Below are positions 62,097 through 64,000 of a stretch of DNA of 64,000 nt, in pieces. The notes beneath the pieces were generated by a model. It ran no database searches, had not been told where the DNA came from, and saw nothing but the letters and a program-made list of their open reading frames with translations. Position 1 is the first letter of the stretch; each line of letters starts with the position of its first letter. The stretch comes from Salinarimonas soli (GTDB lineage Bacteria > Pseudomonadota > Alphaproteobacteria > Rhizobiales > Beijerinckiaceae): the NCBI RefSeq assembly GCF_008386575.1, contig NZ_VUOA01000001.1, forward strand, positions 1-64,000. The letters are read 5' to 3'. The position numbers were made by a program, and so were the translations under genes.

Positions 62097-63474
62097 CCGC
62101 GCACTCCCCCAGATCCCAGTACAGCCCCGCCATGATGGCCAGCCCCTCGCGCGCGATCGCGATCGGCAGGTGCTCGTCCGGGGCGTGCTGCTGGCAGGCG
62201 GGATAGGAGTGGGGCACCCAGACCGTGGGGAGCCCGAGGGTGTCGGCGAAGACGTCGTTGGGGAGCGAGCCGCCGAGATTGGGCAGGATCGCGGGCGGCG
62301 CGCCCGTGGTCCGGGCGATGGAGTCGGCGGCGAAGCGCACCCAGGGGCTGTCGGGGTCGAGGCGGGTCGCGGCGAACACCTCCTCGCCCCGCGTCGGCGC
62401 GATCTGGACGCGCGCGAACCCGTGCCGGTCGAGGTGGCGGCGGAGCGCCGGCAGGATCGCGGCCGGATCGACGCCCACCACGAAGCGCAGCTGCCCCCGC
62501 GCCCAGGCCCGGGGCGGGATGGCGTTGACGGGGTTCTCCGGGTTGCCGCAGGTGAAGGCCAGGATCTCGAAGGAGGACCAGCCGAAGACCCGCTCGGCGG
62601 GGCTCAGGCCCGGCTCGCCCCACCACGGATCGAGGGCGGGCCCGCCGGGCTGGCGCACCACCTCGATGTCGCCGAGCGCCCGGCGCACGGCCGCCGGAAT
62701 CTCGGAGGGCACCCATTCGGGGATGCGGATCTGGCCCGTGGGCCCCGCGATGGAGGCGAGCGCATGGGCGAGCTCCAGGCCGGGATTGGCGAGAAGCCCG
62801 CCGAAATTGCCCGAATGGTGCCCGCCCGTGCGCGCGTCGATCCACAGATCCATGGAATAGGCGCCGCGCGCTCCGAGGAAGATGGTGGGCCGGTCGGCGC
62901 CGAGCCGGGGCCCGTCGGACGCGAGCAGCAGGTCCGCCCGCAGCGCGTCGCGGTGGCGCTCGCACAGGGCCTTCAGCCCCGGCGAGCCCATCTCCTCGCC
63001 CATCTCGACGAGGAAGCGCAGGTTGAAGCCGAGCCGGCCGCGGGCCTTCAGGACGGCGTCGAGGGCAGCCAGATGGATCGCGTGCTGGCCCTTGTTGTCG
63101 GCGACGCCCCGGCCGTACCAGCGCCCGTCCCGCTCCGTCATGCGCCAGGGCGACAGGCCCTCGCTCCAGGATTCCTCCATGCCGCGCACCACGTCGCCAT
63201 GGCCGTAGGCGAGCGCGGTGACGAGCCCGGGATCCTCGATGCGCTCGGCGACGAGGAAGGGCCCCCGGGCCGAGGGCTCCTCCAGCAGCCGGCAGGTGAA
63301 GCCCACGGCCTCGAAGGCGGGGCGCATCTCGCGTTCCAGATAGGCCGCGAGATCGGCCGCCCGGTCCGGGTTCTGGCTTTCGGTCGGCATCGCGACGCGG
63401 CGGGCGAGGTCGGCCGCGAAGGCGCCCGAGTCGAGGTGCCGGAGGGCGTGGTCGAGGGCGGCCTGGCGGGTCAT
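62050..63474 (-). CDS. M20-family metallopeptidase
   Basis: A 474-residue dizinc peptidase/deacylase. AYGHGDVVRGMEESW, RGVADNKGQHAIHLAAL and LVEMGEEMGSPGLKALCERH (catalytic EE) are the metal motifs; RTGGHHSGNFGGLLANP is the dimer-domain start and WVPHSYPACQQHAPDEHL the distal metal His region. It resembles M20 dipeptidases and hydrolases of the ArgE/DapE group with unknown substrate. The last residues, about APLSRGERDARTARG, are encoded by a palindromic repeat, so the natural C-terminus has been replaced or extended. A GntR/HutC regulator gene lies upstream on the same strand. Confidence 0.85.
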   Translation of the reverse strand: MTRQAALDHALRHLDSGAFAADLARRVAMPTESQNPDRAADLAAYLEREMRPAFEAVGFTCRLLEEPSARGPFLVAERIEDPGLVTALAYGHGDVVRGMEESWSEGLSPWRMTERDGRWYGRGVADNKGQHAIHLAALDAVLKARGRLGFNLRFLVEMGEEMGSPGLKALCERHRDALRADLLLASDGPRLGADRPTIFLGARGAYSMDLWIDARTGGHHSGNFGGLLANPGLELAHALASIAGPTGQIRIPEWVPSEIPAAVRRALGDIEVVRQPGGPALDPWWGEPGLSPAERVFGWSSFEILAFTCGNPENPVNAIPPRAWARGQLRFVVGVDPAAILPALRRHLDRHGFARVQIAPTRGEEVFAATRLDPDSPWVRFAADSIARTTGAPPAILPNLGGSLPNDVFADTLGLPTVWVPHSYPACQQHAPDEHLPIAIAREGLAIMAGLYWDLGECAAPLSRGERDARTARG

Positions 63475-63550
63475 TGATGAATGTCCTCTCGCGGCGGGGC
63501 CCTGCCTGCGGGCTCCGGCGCCACCATGGCGCCGAATGCCGGCCCCGTCA

Positions 63551-64000
63551 TCACCCGGCGCTCGGCCCGAAGCGGCCGACCAGAACCTGGGCCCCGGCCG
63601 GGCTGGTCAGCCGGACATGGGTGATGGCGCGCTCGCCCCGCCAGGTCCGGCGCTCGACCACGAGGCAGGCGGCGCCCCGCGAGAGGCCGAGATGGCGTGC
63701 CGCGGCCGCGGGCGCCTCGACCGCGCCGATCCGGTGCTCGGCCTCGGTCCAGGGCACCCGCTCCAGGAGCCAGCGTCCGGGCGTGATGCCCGCGAAAGTC
63801 TCGGTGCGGATCGCGGGCGCCATCGCGGGGTCGACGAGGCGCTCCTCCAGCTGCACGGGCACCCCGTCGGCGTGATGGCGCAGGACGAGGCGCAGCACGG
63901 CGGTGCCCGGCTCGACCTTGAGGAGGGCGGCCTCCTCGGCGCCCGCCGGCTCTTCGGCGCGCGCCAGGAGATCCGCCCGGTGGACGCCGCCGGCGCGGGC
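63551..64000 (-). CDS. HutC-like GntR-family regulator, C-terminal (UTRA) part
   Basis: 149 residues visible; the N-terminus lies beyond the right edge. VLRLVLRHHADGVPVQLEERLVDPAMAPAI and RVPWTEAEHRIGAVEAPAAAARHLGL, followed by CLVVERRTWRGERAITHVRLTSPAG and the final VGRFGPSAG, fit the UTRA effector domain of HutC, the histidine-utilisation repressor that senses urocanate. The winged-helix DNA-binding part is outside the window. hut genes may follow on the far side; here it is upstream of an M20 peptidase gene, separated by 76 bp. Confidence 0.8.
   Translation of the reverse strand, partial: ARAGGVHRADLLARAEEPAGAEEAALLKVEPGTAVLRLVLRHHADGVPVQLEERLVDPAMAPAIRTETFAGITPGRWLLERVPWTEAEHRIGAVEAPAAAARHLGLSRGAACLVVERRTWRGERAITHVRLTSPAGAQVLVGRFGPSAG

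Noticed and set aside
61795-62206. Short ORFs inside the nested palindromic element
   Set aside because: They read through inverted repeats, have no ribosome sites and vary with the repeat rather than with a protein family.

Overview
The window is very GC-rich, densely coded DNA. It looks like an alphaproteobacterium of the order Hyphomicrobiales (Rhizobiales), probably near Methylobacteriaceae or Salinarimonadaceae. That rests on the gene content: DUF6894 and DUF2852 small proteins, a type-2 ArgC, the rdgB-rph-hrcA group, a HutC-type repressor and a bciA-type 8-vinyl reductase, the last implying that the organism makes bacteriochlorophyll. No phage, insertion sequence, CRISPR array, rRNA or tRNA gene was recognised. 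Almost everything is ordinary chromosome with many 1- or 4-bp gene overlaps.

Layout. 0-5 kb: end of a response regulator, an OhrR-type peroxide sensor, an unidentified small gene pair, a secreted lytic transglycosylase, and a divergent aldolase/lactonase pair. 5-9.7 kb: a four-gene minus-strand operon (CelD-type acyltransferase, JmjC/cupin oxygenase, second CelD-type acyltransferase, flippase) that looks like surface-polymer modification. 10-20.8 kb: a ten-gene plus-strand operon for uptake and breakdown of a polyol or rare sugar: dehydrogenase, complete ABC importer, SIS isomerase, TIM-barrel epimerase, SorC regulator and two FGGY kinases. 21-29.6 kb: Fsr-like exporter, small proteins, bciA, argE-like, ridA, PLP dehydratase, topoisomerase IB. 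29.6-38.8 kb: rsmI and a divergent LpoA-like lipoprotein, hemW, DUF2852, rdgB-rph with divergent hrcA, and kup. 39-47 kb: dapE, two alpha/beta hydrolases, a FadL-type porin, an FAH-family enzyme with an AsnC regulator, and argC. 47.4-60.4 kb: housekeeping genes (truA, def-fmt, a degenerate deformylase paralogue, rmuC, radC, map, sfsA, cinA-like, gpt, msrA). 60.7-64 kb: asd, an M20 peptidase and the end of a hutC-like regulator.

The strongest non-gene signals are two amino-acid leader regions. Upstream of argC, a TTGACT/CATATC promoter sits so close to a 15-codon Arg-rich leader ORF that the leader is probably leaderless. A 9-bp alternative stem and an intrinsic terminator follow, which is the layout of a ribosome-mediated attenuator. 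Upstream of asd, a 16-19 codon leader rich in Thr and Lys precedes two mutually exclusive hairpins. Other points of interest are a peptide deformylase-like paralogue that has lost metal ligands, a roughly 330-bp nested palindromic element that supplies the C-terminus of a peptidase, and a family of CCCCTCTC...GAGAGGGG intergenic palindromes, two of which lie between convergent genes.
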